Assembly: GCF_024323335.1 (NCBI RefSeq)
Contig: NC_066581.1
Coordinates: 292,836,536-292,900,535, forward strand
Direction of reading: 5' to 3'
DNA from: Lathyrus oleraceus
Taxonomy: Eukaryota > Streptophyta > Magnoliopsida > Fabales > Fabaceae
Length of the DNA: 64,000 bases
Shown: positions 23,845 through 34,679 of the stretch, in pieces
Layout: each line of letters starts with the position of its first letter
Numbering within the stretch: position 1 is the stretch's first letter
Notes under the pieces: model-generated
Seen by the model: the letters and a program-made list of their open reading frames with translations, nothing else
What the model was told of the DNA's origin: nothing
Databases searched by the model: none
Translations under genes and position numbers: made by a program

Positions 23845-24320
23845 TACGTAGTTTGTCAGAAACAAACATCAGAGTCGACGTAGTTCGGGGAAATGGGAAT
23901 CGTGCTCGCTGGGAGATCACATCCTATGCATACGTATCTTCTCTAACGAGAGTAAGAATCAGAGTACTCGTAGCTCGGCTAACGCACGCCGAAACAAAAC
24001 ACTGAAAACAGACGCTGAGACGTCAAAAGACACACAAATGGAAACAGACTGCCAATGGCTGGTCTTACATCTGACTCCGAACAAACAAACGCAAATAGGA
24101 AACGGAACGCCAATCGCTGGTCTTACATCCAACTCCATAAAAGAAGCAGGAAACAGATAGCCAATCAATGGTCTTCCATCTGACTCCCAACAAACACACA
24201 CGAAAAGACGAAGGGTGTCGATGGCAACTAGGGCAAGAGAAAAGGATTAAATGTTAGTCGTCAGTCAAACTCGACAAGACATCGCATCTCGTGCCTACGT
24301 ATCTCATCTGAACATGAGAA
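23845..24320 (-). repeat. Repeated stem-loop modules in LTR B
   Basis: Three modules carry the same outer words (a CCGAACTACG-like word, TGATTC or TGATG, then TACGTAGGC or TACGTATGC). Each has a different but self-complementary stem: GTTTGT/ACAAAC (23851-23856 with 23862-23867), CTCT/AGAG plus TCTT/AAGA (23937-23957), and TCTCAT/ATGAGA (24302-24307 with 24314-24319). Interleaved at 24030-24190 are three units related to the LTR tandem repeat of C; the last has CAGAT/ATCTG arms (24154-24158 with 24178-24182). Confidence 0.75.
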
Positions 24321-27151
24321 TCAGAGTTGCCGTAGTTCGGCTAAACTATTTCTGTTTTGTGTTTTTTAGGTGAACAACGTCACTACGCAATCTACCGGAT
24401 GCTCGACCTTGGGAGACTTAGTGACCTGTAGTAGAAGGAGTCAACGCGTTCTTAAGAGAAGGTAATGTTTGTTTGTGTTTTAGGAAAGCTCACGCAAGAA
24501 AGGAAGTCCTAGACGAAGGAACCGTGCTACCTTAATTGACATGCAAACGAGAGACTATGCGAAGTCTAGCAAACCTAGGGGATACAATCACACCACACAA
24601 AAACATACAGCATGAAGTAAACACACCAACAAGGGAGCTCAAACATCAAGGGTAAGGCTTTAGTCAACGGGTCATATCAACCTCGACAAACAAGTCGGGC
24701 TTTAGTCAAGGGGTCATATCAACCTCGACAAACAAGCCAATTGTAGGGGTATGAAGCTCTTAACCACTGACATTAACCGTCAGGGTGAGCAGATGAAAGG
24801 TGACGAGGGTTGGACCTCATAGCTCTTAACCTGGGCCTGGGTGAGCTTCAATCAATGAAAACATGGGGATCCAGAATGAGGGACCCTACTCCACTTGACT
24901 GACTCTATATACAAGATCTTGGGTTAGGTTCAAGAGCCTCAGCACGTAGTGCGAGCATAATGAACGACTCAAACGAGTAGCAGGGGATTGACTGCTAATC
25001 CCTTCTATCTGCCAATTGCCTCTTCACTTAGGAGCACTTGAAGTACATGGCACAAATATAAACAATCACAGTCATTGCCTCTTAAGGAGGACTTCAGCCA
25101 AATGCATGCCAAAAGAAACGACAGGGCTTCCAGACTACATGGAGGATAGAATGGTTACCTAGGTGGTATGCCAACCACAAGCAAAACAAAGCTCAAGAAA
25201 TGAGCTAAAGCGACTAATGTACCTATAAGAAAGTCAAACAAGTCAATATTCACATTCAGACAAACCAAACAGTCAATCAACAATGTTATAACCAATATGC
25301 ACACAAGGGAAGTCAACAACTCAAGTGAGTTCATCACCAAGGAACCTACAACACAACCAAGGTTAGTGTACAAAATAAATTGCATCTCAAGTCATGAGAT
25401 CAAGTCAACCACTAGAGCTATTTGCTTGAACCTGAAATACAAAGCTCAAAAGGTGAGTACAAACCACTAGTGCAAAGACTAGGGTCAAAGGCAAAGCAAA
25501 AAGTCAAAACAGCAGCCAATATTCAACATGAAGCACACTTATTTAAGTAAGAACATGCCTTAAAAAGGACCAAACTCAAATCCTAAAGCAAATCCATCTA
25601 GTGATCATGATAAGGCAATGGCACACAAGGTGACCAACAATTGGACATACAAATGAGAAAATGCACATTAAATCAGAAACACATTCAATAGTCATGAAAC
25701 TTTTTGTGTGATATCAACATGTTAAACAAAATCATCATGCAAAAAATGGGAATCAGAAGAGCTCAATTGACATGGATATGAAAATGAACAAGATCAACAT
25801 CAAAATGTGTGACACACATTGTCACACCATACATTCATGTGTTCAAAACAGAGATGGAATATGCTAAAAATGCCAAACAAAAGCTCACAGATCATGTATC
25901 ATGTTAGGAATCAGCATATCAAATTTCATGGCAATTGGACAATGTATGAGCATTTCACAATCAATTGAATGAAGCATGGTAATTTTGCATACATGTTCAA
26001 ACACACAATCTCAATCAAAAATCCAGAAATGATAAAATCACACAAATGACATCTAAAAATAATAGACATCAAGATGAACATGTAGGAAAAAATTGCATTC
26101 AATTTGGATTAATATTCTATTTGTTATGAATTTTTCAAAGTTGGATGAAAGTATTATAAAATGATGAATCATACATGAGAAAAAATGGAGGGAAAGAAGA
26201 AATGGTTTGGTTAATTTGAAAAATGCTGGAGAGGAGAATCGAACCATGTAGCAAATTGGAAATGCGCTGGAAACAAAATAAATCCACAAAGTGGCACAGC
26301 CAGGAATCGAATGGAGTATGAAAGGCCAAGGCAAGCGCGTTTCCAGTTGAAACGCAACCGTTTCAGCATAGTATGGGAAATCAATTGAAAAATAAAACAG
26401 CAAGGCAAGTATCGAACACGAGACGCGAAGGCTATAGGCGCTGGACATGAAAACCCTAACACACGAACCAGATGACCGGAACAGTGTTTCCGGTCATCTT
26501 CTCCGGCCAGATCACGGCAAGCTACAGTACACATTCATAAATTTTTTGCAGAATTTTACATGGCTTATATCAATGGACTCGTCTCGATGCGTAGAATACA
26601 AATCTAACATTATTTAGGCATATAACTCAATGGATCGTGCGAATCGAAGGCAAACATAATGCATGTCAAAAATTCAAGTTCACATATCTTGCTCATTTTC
26701 TAACCAAATCACAATCTAAAAGCATCATCATCATCAGCATGGAAAGATCTACACAATTATAGCAATAAAATCAAGAATTATGATGATCAAAATCCAACCT
26801 TCTTGGAGAGCAGTGGATGAAAACAGTGGATTCAAGAGTTCAAACGATCCAGATCCACTCCTATATTGATGTTATGAAGCTTTGTGTGTGAATTCATGCT
26901 TGATTCCACCTAGATCTAGCTCAGATTGCAACCTCCATCTTCATGTTCTTGAGCTGGTGCAGCTTGATCTTGGCTCCAATTCTTCAAATCAATGCTTGAT
27001 TCTTCATTAATAACACTTGCTGAACACGATTATGCCCTAAAATTCATGTGCTATGTGGAGAATTTTGAAGTTTCAATTGAGAGCAAAAATGGAGGGAAAA
27101 GAGATTCTAGATCTAGAACTTGCAAGAAGGAGAAAAACAATTACAATTAAG

Positions 27152-27160
27152 CTTATATAT
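27152..27160 (-). promoter_or_regulatory. Putative TATA box of LTR B
   Basis: ATATATAAG on the minus strand, about 0.98 kb from the LTR start, in the same relative place as in D (both followed by GC on the minus strand). Confidence 0.5.
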
Positions 27161-28134
27161 GACATGTTAATTATGCTGTAATCATGATTAGGCATTGGAT
27201 AATGAAAAATTAAGAAGATATGAGGTGTTATGCAAAAATTGGAAAAATGTATGGTGCATGGTTCAATCCCACGTGAACAGTACCATATTATCATTCATAT
27301 CCACTTAAAATCAACCTATAAGCATCATGGAATTGGAATTAAGTTCATGTGATCAACCAAATTTGAATTAGGCAATTTCCCTCCAAAATGTTCATGCATG
27401 CACCTATGATCATGTGATGTTATTTCATGCAATGCAATGATAGATTTGGAAAATATTGGTCATGACATGCAATTTGCAAAAAGAGTGGCTCCAATTGGAG
27501 TTTTGGATCAAAAGTTATGGCACTATGAAGTTTCATGCACACTTGGTGATCATTTGCTCATAACTCCCCAACCATTCACTAGATGCTCATGATCTTGGAC
27601 TTTTTGGAAATGGGAGAGAAAGATCTTCAACTTTCATGTTTACCAAAAATTCATTTGAAGCTTCTTTGATGTTGGAAAGTCAAGTTGAATGTGGACCAAA
27701 AACTTGCCATTTTTGGAAACTTGAAATTACAGGTCACTTTCCATTTTGGGAAACTTTTGATCTGGCTTCAAAACCTTCAAGATAGGTGTTTGACATGATG
27801 AATAAACCTCTTTTGGACATGAATGAAGTGTCTCAAACCATTTCTCCACCTCCTTGCCCTCAGTTGACTTTTATGGGCCTCAGATGACTTGGCAATGCAC
27901 TGATGACTTTAAGCCTCTAGCACTTGGCAAAGTTGCTTAAAAATGAACCTTGATTCATATAAGCTCTCTAGAATACTCATGTGGTCTTCATCTCAAGGAA
28001 AACTTGCTCTCTTTGCACAGATGAATTCTCTTGATGCCAGTTCTTGTTGATAAGATGCAATGCAATATGTAATGTTAATGACCTAAAAAAATGAAATGAA
28101 TGCATGAATGGGGGGTGCAAATTTGAGGTGCTAC

Positions 28135-28150
28135 AGCTGCCCCTATTCAA
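28135..28150 (-). promoter_or_regulatory. Polypurine tract of Ogre B
   Basis: Minus strand TGAATAGGGGCAGC directly precedes the LTR start. It matches the PPT of C (TAAATAGGGGCATC), supporting both the boundary and the orientation. Confidence 0.8.
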
Positions 28151-28321
28151 TCAACTGAGAACATGAACGGATTATAGCAACGGCTATCAGACCTTCAAGG
28201 TACACAGGGATTGAATACCAAAAGAACCTGGAATTTGCACTCTGCGGGGGATGAAGCGAAGAAAGCGAGCCATTCACCAATGGCGGCTTCCACTAGGAAT
28301 TTGATATTTATCGAAGAAAAG

Positions 28322-29024
28322 AACCACGACCAGACGTCTACCGACAAATGGGAAGGAGAAACCACGACCAGACTTCAACAGACGAATGGGAAGAGAAACC
28401 ACGACCAGACGTCAACAGACGAATGGGAAGAGAAACCACGACCAGACATCTACCGACGAATGGGAAGGAGAAACCACGACCAGACGTCAACGGACAAATG
28501 GGAAGAGAAACCACGACCAGACGTCAACGGACGAATGGGAAGAGAAACCACGACCAGACGTCAACAGACGAATGGGAAGAGAAACCACGACCAGAAGTCA
28601 ACGGACGAATGGGAAGAGAAGCCACGACCAGACGTCAACAGACGAATGAGAAGAGAAACCACGACCAGACGTCAATGGACAGATGGGAAGAGAAACCACG
28701 ACCAGACATCAACATACGAATGGGAAGAGCAACCACGACCAGACGTCAACGGACGAATGGGAAGAGAAACCACGACCAGACGTCAACAGACAAATGGGAA
28801 GAGAAACCACGACCAGACGTCAACGGACGAATGGGAAGAGAAGCCACGACCAGACGTCAACAGACGAATGGGAAGAGAAACCACGACCAAATGTCAACAG
28901 ACGAATGGGAAGAGAAACCACGACCAGACGTCAACAGACGAACGGGAAGAGAAACCACGACCAAACGTCAACGGACGAATGGGAAGAGAAACCACGACTA
29001 GACGTCAACGGACGAATGGGAAGA
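28322..29024 (-). repeat. 37-bp minisatellite in the Ogre B post-pol region (about 19 copies)
   Basis: Tandem units of 37 bp (a few of 38), each with GAATGGGAAGAGAAACCACG followed by ACCAGACGTCAACAGAC with small changes. Because 37 is not a multiple of three and the unit has no plus-strand stop, all three plus frames stay open, giving overlapping reading frames of up to 280 codons. These are not genes: they are antisense to the element and have no codon signal beyond the repeat. Units are nearly identical, so the array is young or homogenised. Confidence 0.9.
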
Positions 29025-30700
29025 GACTCGATGCTACGGACATCGAAAGATGATGTCTACTGACACCTAAAGAAAGGACACACACGGGTGTCAACACGAC
29101 ACCTACCTGTATCGCAAGAACGACATCTACACATGTCAGACAAGGTAGACACTTGCCAGGGATTACACTAGGGAGTCACGCTTTCCTTTCACGGACGGGT
29201 GAGGAAATAAACCTCTATGGGGATTGTCAATTCTGAATGCTGTCAGGAACAACTGCTGCAAACGTGCCATACGGATGTTGAAAAAAGGTCCACCTCTGCT
29301 GGGGATATGGTCTAATCCGGTTTAACACATGTATGCATATGTTTGAATTTTCCATGGCGTAATGCTCCATACTAGATGGAAATGCTACGCGATTTGAGGA
29401 TGCAAATGCAAATGATGATTACTATATGCAAGATGCAAAAGATGAAAACTTCTGCTGGGGAAAGCCCACGATCGCTCTGCTGAGCGCACAATTCTGATCT
29501 GATCCTCCAACTCTGTGGGGAGACGCAACAAATCTGCTGTGGATACTTGCTGATCTGACATTCTCGAAATGGCAGAGAGACCAACTCAACTGGGGAGCCA
29601 CTTGTTGGGAAAACTCCAACCTCTCGATCATGCTGGGGAATAGCACTGCTGCTGGGGAAAGGATAATCCTCATTGGGGATAACATTCACTGAACCCGATC
29701 CGCTCGGGGACTTCGCTGGGGAAAACAAATAACGCCCACCTCCGTTGGGGAAATAAAACTCTCAAACCTGCTGAGAGAAACAACAAACTTCGGACTAGCT
29801 GGAGAAACAACCCTGCTAGGGGAAACAGCAAACTTCAGACCAGCTGGGGAAAACAACAACCTTCAAGCCTGGCTGTTGAGGAACAAACTACCCGCAGTCT
29901 TCTGCTGGGGAAATAGAAACCTTCAGACTCTCTAGGGAACTAACAATCCTCAGACTTGTTGGGGAAAGACATTCTCAACCCTGCTAGGGATTACAGCGAA
30001 CTCCAGACCTGCTGAGGAAACACTGATCTCGAAACTGTTGGGGAGACACACTCTCAACCCTGCTAGGGGAAACAGCAACCTTCAGACTTGCTGCTGAGGC
30101 GAAACACCGATCTAGAAACTGCTGGGGAGACAAGTTCTGAACTTGCTTAGGACAACCCAACTCCTCACACTACTGGACAGTGTTAAAACACCTTTGAACA
30201 AACTGTGGCTTATCTGCTTCAGCCAGCAATCAAAGATAGTATCCTGCAAACAGCAAGACATACATGCCCCAGGGGGTCGTATGGACAGAATACACTCAAG
30301 TGCACTCAACACTCAAAATAATTTTCCAATGTTGTATATTTCTGCATGTTATTGTCTAGCCTTCATGTTTTTAGATGCAATGTTTATCAAAAATTCGGAC
30401 GTTTTTGCAAACAAAACAGTAAAATAAAAACAAGAGAGCAATTTGACTGAATAACGACTTTTATTGATTGAAAATGGCCTACAAAGGCAAATACATCAGG
30501 AAGCAATCCCTAGGAAGAGGTAATTGCGCCAAACAAGGAAATAAACTATCCTATTGGCAATGTGAACATGGCATCCACTATTTTCCAATTCTGTTATGAC
30601 TCGTATATCCTCAATTTCCCCCAAATTCCCTGCTTTCTGAGAAGAATGATTGGACCGGTCATATCCTTCGAGATGGTAGACGTTGAAGCGTGATGAAGTA
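29025..30700 (-). other. Ogre B post-pol spacer rich in CCCCAGCAG words
   Basis: Non-coding. On the plus strand it is filled with degenerate copies of CTGCTGGGGAAA (29290-30130), equal to TTTCCCCAGCAG in the sense of the element. The homologous part of C is filled with TCCCCAGTGGAGT-like words. From 30130 to 30700 I see no further structure. Short ORFs are not supported. Confidence 0.65.
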
Positions 30701-30745
30701 CAGATAACTCAGATTCTAGTCTTCGCTTTAATCCCTCTTTTGCCT

Positions 30746-30939
30746 GGATCGCCTTTTCAGGTTTTCAATCCACTGGGATACCCATTTTTTCCTAAGCCGC
30801 CTTTGCAGGTTTTCGACTTACCGGGTGTACATATTCTTTTTTATTCTTTATCCCTAACTTTTTCCCGAACCTTTTCCTTTTTCTTTTGGTTCGCTGGGAT
30901 GCCCTTTTTTGCCTGGACTATTTTATTCTTTTCATCCAG
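30746..30939 (-). other. Four hairpins directly downstream of the Ogre B integrase stop
   Basis: In element sense, arms CTGGAT/GTCCAG (30939-30913), CGAACC/GGTTCG (30893-30866), TAAGTCG/CGGCTTA (30820-30793) and GGATTG/CGATCC (30771-30746). The last two contain an inner CCT-GCAA-AGG or CCT-GAAA-AGG stem with a GNRA-type loop. Each hairpin is followed by an A-rich word of the type GGCAAAAA..AGGGAT. The same arrangement follows the integrase of C. Confidence 0.7.
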
Positions 30940-30948
30940 CGGGTCTCT

Positions 30949-33900
30949 TTATGCGAAGTATTTTTTGACTACATCTGAGTTCACAGGGGACGGAAAATCT
31001 TCACCATCCATAGTTGTCAGCATCAAGGCTCCACCAGAAAAGACCTTCTTAACAACATATGGACCTTCATAGTTCGGAGTCCACTTGCCCCTGTTATCTG
31101 TACCTGGAGGAAGGATCCTCTTCAAAACCAAATCACCTGTCTGATAGCTTCGAGGACGCACTTTCTGATCAAATGCCTTCTTCATCCTTCTCTGATACAG
31201 TTGCCCATGGCACACAGCTGCCAGGCGCTTCTCTTCGATAAGGCTTAACTCATTAAACCTTGTCTGAATCCATTCAGCCTCGTCTAGCTTGACATCCAGC
31301 AGGACTCTCAGAGAAGGAATCTCCACTTCAATAGGTAGGACTGCTTCCATACCATACACAAGGGAGTAAGAGGTTACCCCGGTCGACGTACGTACTGAGG
31401 TACGGCACCCATGCAAAGCGAAAGGCAACATCTCATGCCAATCCTTGTACGTCACGACCATCTTCTGTACAATCTTCTTAATGTTCTTGTTTGTCGCCTC
31501 TACAGCACCATTCATCTTTGGTCTGTAAGGAGAAGAATTGTGGTGTTCGATCTTGAAATCTCTGTAAAGCTCTTTCATCATCTTGTTATTGAGATTCGAA
31601 CCATTATCAGTAATGACTCTCTCAGGAACCCCATAACGATAGATAATTTCCTTCTTAATGAATCGGGCAACCACTTTCTTGGTCACATTGGCATAGGAAG
31701 CTGCTTCCACCCACTTGGTGAAGTAATCAATCGCAACCAGGATGAAGCGATGTCCATTAGACGCAGTAGGTTCAATCTTCCCAATCATATCGATGCCCCA
31801 CATCGCGAATGGCCAAGGAGAATTCATAACATTCAGAGGGTTTGGTGGTACATGCACTTTATCTGCATAAATCTGACATTTATGGCACTTCCGAGCGTAT
31901 TTGAAACAATCGGACTCCATGGCTATCCAGTAATAACCGGCTCTTAAAAACTTCTTAGCCATTGCATGACCACCAGCATGGGTACCGAAAGATCCCTCGT
32001 GTACTTCTTGCATTAACATGTCTGTTTCGTGTCTATCCACGCATCTGAGCAGAACCATGTCAAAGTTCCTCTTGTACAACACATCAAACTGATTCAAATA
32101 AAAGCTTCCAGCTAGCCTTCTCAGGGTCTTCTTGTCATTCTTTGACGCTCCTTCAGGATATTCCTGGCTTTTGAGGAAATTCTTAATATCATAGTACCAC
32201 GGCTTCTTATCAACAACAGACTCGGCTGCAAACACATACGCAGGCCTCTCGAGTCGATTCATAGCAATGTGTGGCACATGATTCCACCAATGGACTTTAA
32301 TCATAGAAGACAGTGTGGCCAAGGCATCAGCCATCTGATTTTCATCCCGGGGAACATGATACAACTTCACTGTCTTGAAGAAAGTCAGGATTCTTCTGGT
32401 GTAATCTCGATAAGGAATCAAATGCGACTGATGAGTATTCCAGTCTCCATTGACTTTGTTAATCACTAGAGCGGAATCTCCATAAATGTCCAGAGTTTTG
32501 ATCCTTAGATCGATGGCTTCTTCAATCCCCATGATACAAGCCTCGTATTCAGCCTCGTTGTTGGTTACTTCGAAAGTCAACCTGGCAGAAAAAGGTAAGT
32601 GTGCGCCTTTAGGATTGATGAGTACTGCCCCAACACCATTTCCATTCACATTAACCGCCCCACCAAACATCAGTGTCCACTTGTCACCAGGATCCGGTCC
32701 TTCCTCGACGAGAGGCTCTTCACAATCTTTCATCTTTAAGTACATGATGTCTTCATCAGGGAATTCAAACATCATTGGCTGATAATCATCAATTGGTTGC
32801 TCGGTAAGGTAATCAGATAGAATACTACCTTTGATGGCCTTCTGCGACGTGTACTGGATATCATACTCTGTTAGAATCATCTACCAACGAGCCACTCGTC
32901 CGGTGAGAGCCGGCTTTTCAAAGATGTACTTCACTGGATCCATCTTAGAAATCAACAAGGTAGTATGGTTCAACATGTACTGTCTCAGTCGGCGAGCAGC
33001 CCATGCCAAAGCACAGCAAGTTTTCTCGAGCTGCGAATATCTTACTTCACAGTCGGTAAACTTTTTGTTAAGGTAGTATATCGCATGCTCTTTTCGACCA
33101 GACTCATCATGCTGTCCCAATACACACCCCATTGAGTTCTCTGTCACTGAAAGGTACATTATCAGAGGCCTCCCAGGAACTGGAGGTATAAGGATTGGAG
33201 GTTTCTGCAAATATTCTTTTATCTTATCAAAAGCTTTTTGACAATCGTCGTTCCACCTGATTGCTTGATCTTTTCTTAGCAATTTGAATATCGGTTCACA
33301 CGTGGCTGTTAGGTGAGATACGAACCGTGCAATGTAGTTCAACCTCCCTAAGAACCCACGAACCTGCTTTTCCGTTCTTGGTTCAGGCATTTCTTGAATA
33401 GCTTTTACTTTCGCTGGATCAACCTCAATCCCCTTCTCACTGACAATGAAACCCAACAGCTTTCCGGATCTCACTCCAAACGTACACTTGTTTGGATTCA
33501 GCCTCAGTTTGAACTTTCTCCGTCTTTCAAACAACTTTTGCAGGTTTACCAAGTGCTCCTCTTCTGTCTGAGACTTCGCGATCATATCATCCACGTACAC
33601 TTCAATCTCTTTGTGCATCATATCATGAAAGAGAGTCGTCATAGCCCTCTGATAGGTAGCACCGGCATTCTTCAGCCCAAATGGCACCACCTTATAGCAG
33701 AACGTGCCCCAAGGTGTAATGAATGTCGTCTTTTCCATGTCTTCTGGCGCCATCTTGATCTGATTATAGCCAGAGAATCCATCCATGAAAGAGAAAACCG
33801 AGGATTGAGCAGTGTTATCAACCAATACATCAATGTGAGGTAATGGGAAGTCATCTTTCGGACTGGCTCTGTTTAAATCTCGGTAATCGACACACATCCT

Positions 33901-34423
33901 GACTTTACCATCCTTCTTCGGCACGGGTACGCTGTTGGCCACCCAGGGGGGATAATTGGTAACTGCCAGAAAACCCGCATCCAATTGCTTCTGAACTTCC
34001 TCTTTGATCTTGACAGCCATATCAGGACTAGTTCTGCGAAGCTTCTGCTTTACCGAAGGACAATCTTCTTTGAGAGGTAGCCTGTGCACCACAATATCTG
34101 TATCCAAACCAGGCATATCTTGATATGACCATGCGAATATCTCCACATATTCTCGCAGCATCTCAATCAGCCCTCTCTTGACAGTTTCCTTTAAAGCAAC
34201 CCCGATCTTGATCTCTTTCCTGGCGTCCTCAGTACCAAGGTTAATGACTTCCAACACTTCCTGATGCGGTTGGATGACCCTTTCCTCCTGTTTCAATAGT
34301 CTGACCAATTCTTTGGGGAGTTCACAATCTTCTTCACTCTCCTCTTCAGCTTGGTAAATGGGATTATCGAAATCATACTGAGCCATAACAGAACTGTTTT
34401 TAGTGGAGTCCGCGAGATCGATT
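30949..34423 (-). pseudogene. Ogre B pol exon: RT, two RNase H domains, integrase; one in-frame stop
   Basis: A continuous minus-strand reading from the 3' splice site (34423) to the TAA at 30949-30951. RT shows VRMCVDYRDLN and YVDD (within EVYVDDMIAK). The canonical RNase H has MGCVLGQHDESGRKE; the archaeal-type RNase H has GNGVGAVLINPKG and NNEAEYEACIMG. Integrase keeps its H-C zinc region (CHKCQIY) and all three catalytic regions (MWGIDMIG, VITDNGSNL, MNGAVEAT). The only clear lesion is a TAG at 32881-32883 between the RNase H domains, where C has CAG. A functional product would need readthrough or reversion. The frame upstream of the ATG at 34386 is open to the splice site. Confidence 0.9.
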
Positions 34424-34679
34424 CTGCACGAACGATGTTTAATGCTTTATTTTAGAAAAGAGTTCAAGAAAGTCACAAAAACAAAAAACATTGCCATTTT
34501 TATTGTTTTGAAAATGAAAATAAAAAACAGAAAGACAGTGAGCACAAATTTGTTTGCAAAACGTCCTTTATTAATGATAATCATTGAAAGTTCAAACATG
34601 ATGTGGTCCTACAATGAACCACTACGCTCCGGGCAGAACGTAGGGTTTTTATGCAGAATGAAAAACAAAAGAAAATTAC
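34424..34679 (-). other. Ogre B intron (256 bp, inferred)
   Basis: The GT at 34679-34678 lies in AGTAATT and the AG at 34425-34424 ends CGTGCAG. Size and position match the introns of A and C. With these sites the junction codon would become TAA, so either the last exon base pair has mutated or the used site differs by a few bases. A CTACG/CGTAG hairpin lies at 34622-34643, 36 nt after the donor. Confidence 0.65.

Larger units (their letters stand above)
23509..28134 (-). repeat. 3' LTR of Ogre B (about 4.6 kb)
   Basis: On the minus strand it starts TGTAGCACCTCAAATTTG at 28134, right after the PPT, a different start from the TGTAAGACCCC of A, C and D. The end is near 23509 (between 23509 and 23515). 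It keeps the CCGTCG-AGTA-CGACGG hairpin (23703-23718), the GGTGGCGGCTC box near 23550-23563, three copies of a TACGTAGGC-type hairpin (23845-24320) and units of the LTR hairpin repeat (24030-24190). No usable ORF. Confidence 0.85.

Noticed and set aside
28322..29024. Regularly spaced repeats that might suggest a CRISPR array
   Set aside because: The units are contiguous with no unique spacers, there are no cas genes, and the context is a plant retrotransposon.
28211..29063. Long overlapping plus-strand ORFs of up to 280 codons with a repeated Asn-His-Asp-Gln-Thr-like peptide
   Set aside because: They come from a 37-bp minisatellite without stops in any plus frame, antisense to Ogre B. No start context or conservation supports a protein.
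33394..33843. Plus-strand ORFs opposite the pol and gag of Ogre B (for example 31411-31947, 33394-33843, 35664-36143)
   Set aside because: They are antisense shadows of the minus-strand coding sequence.
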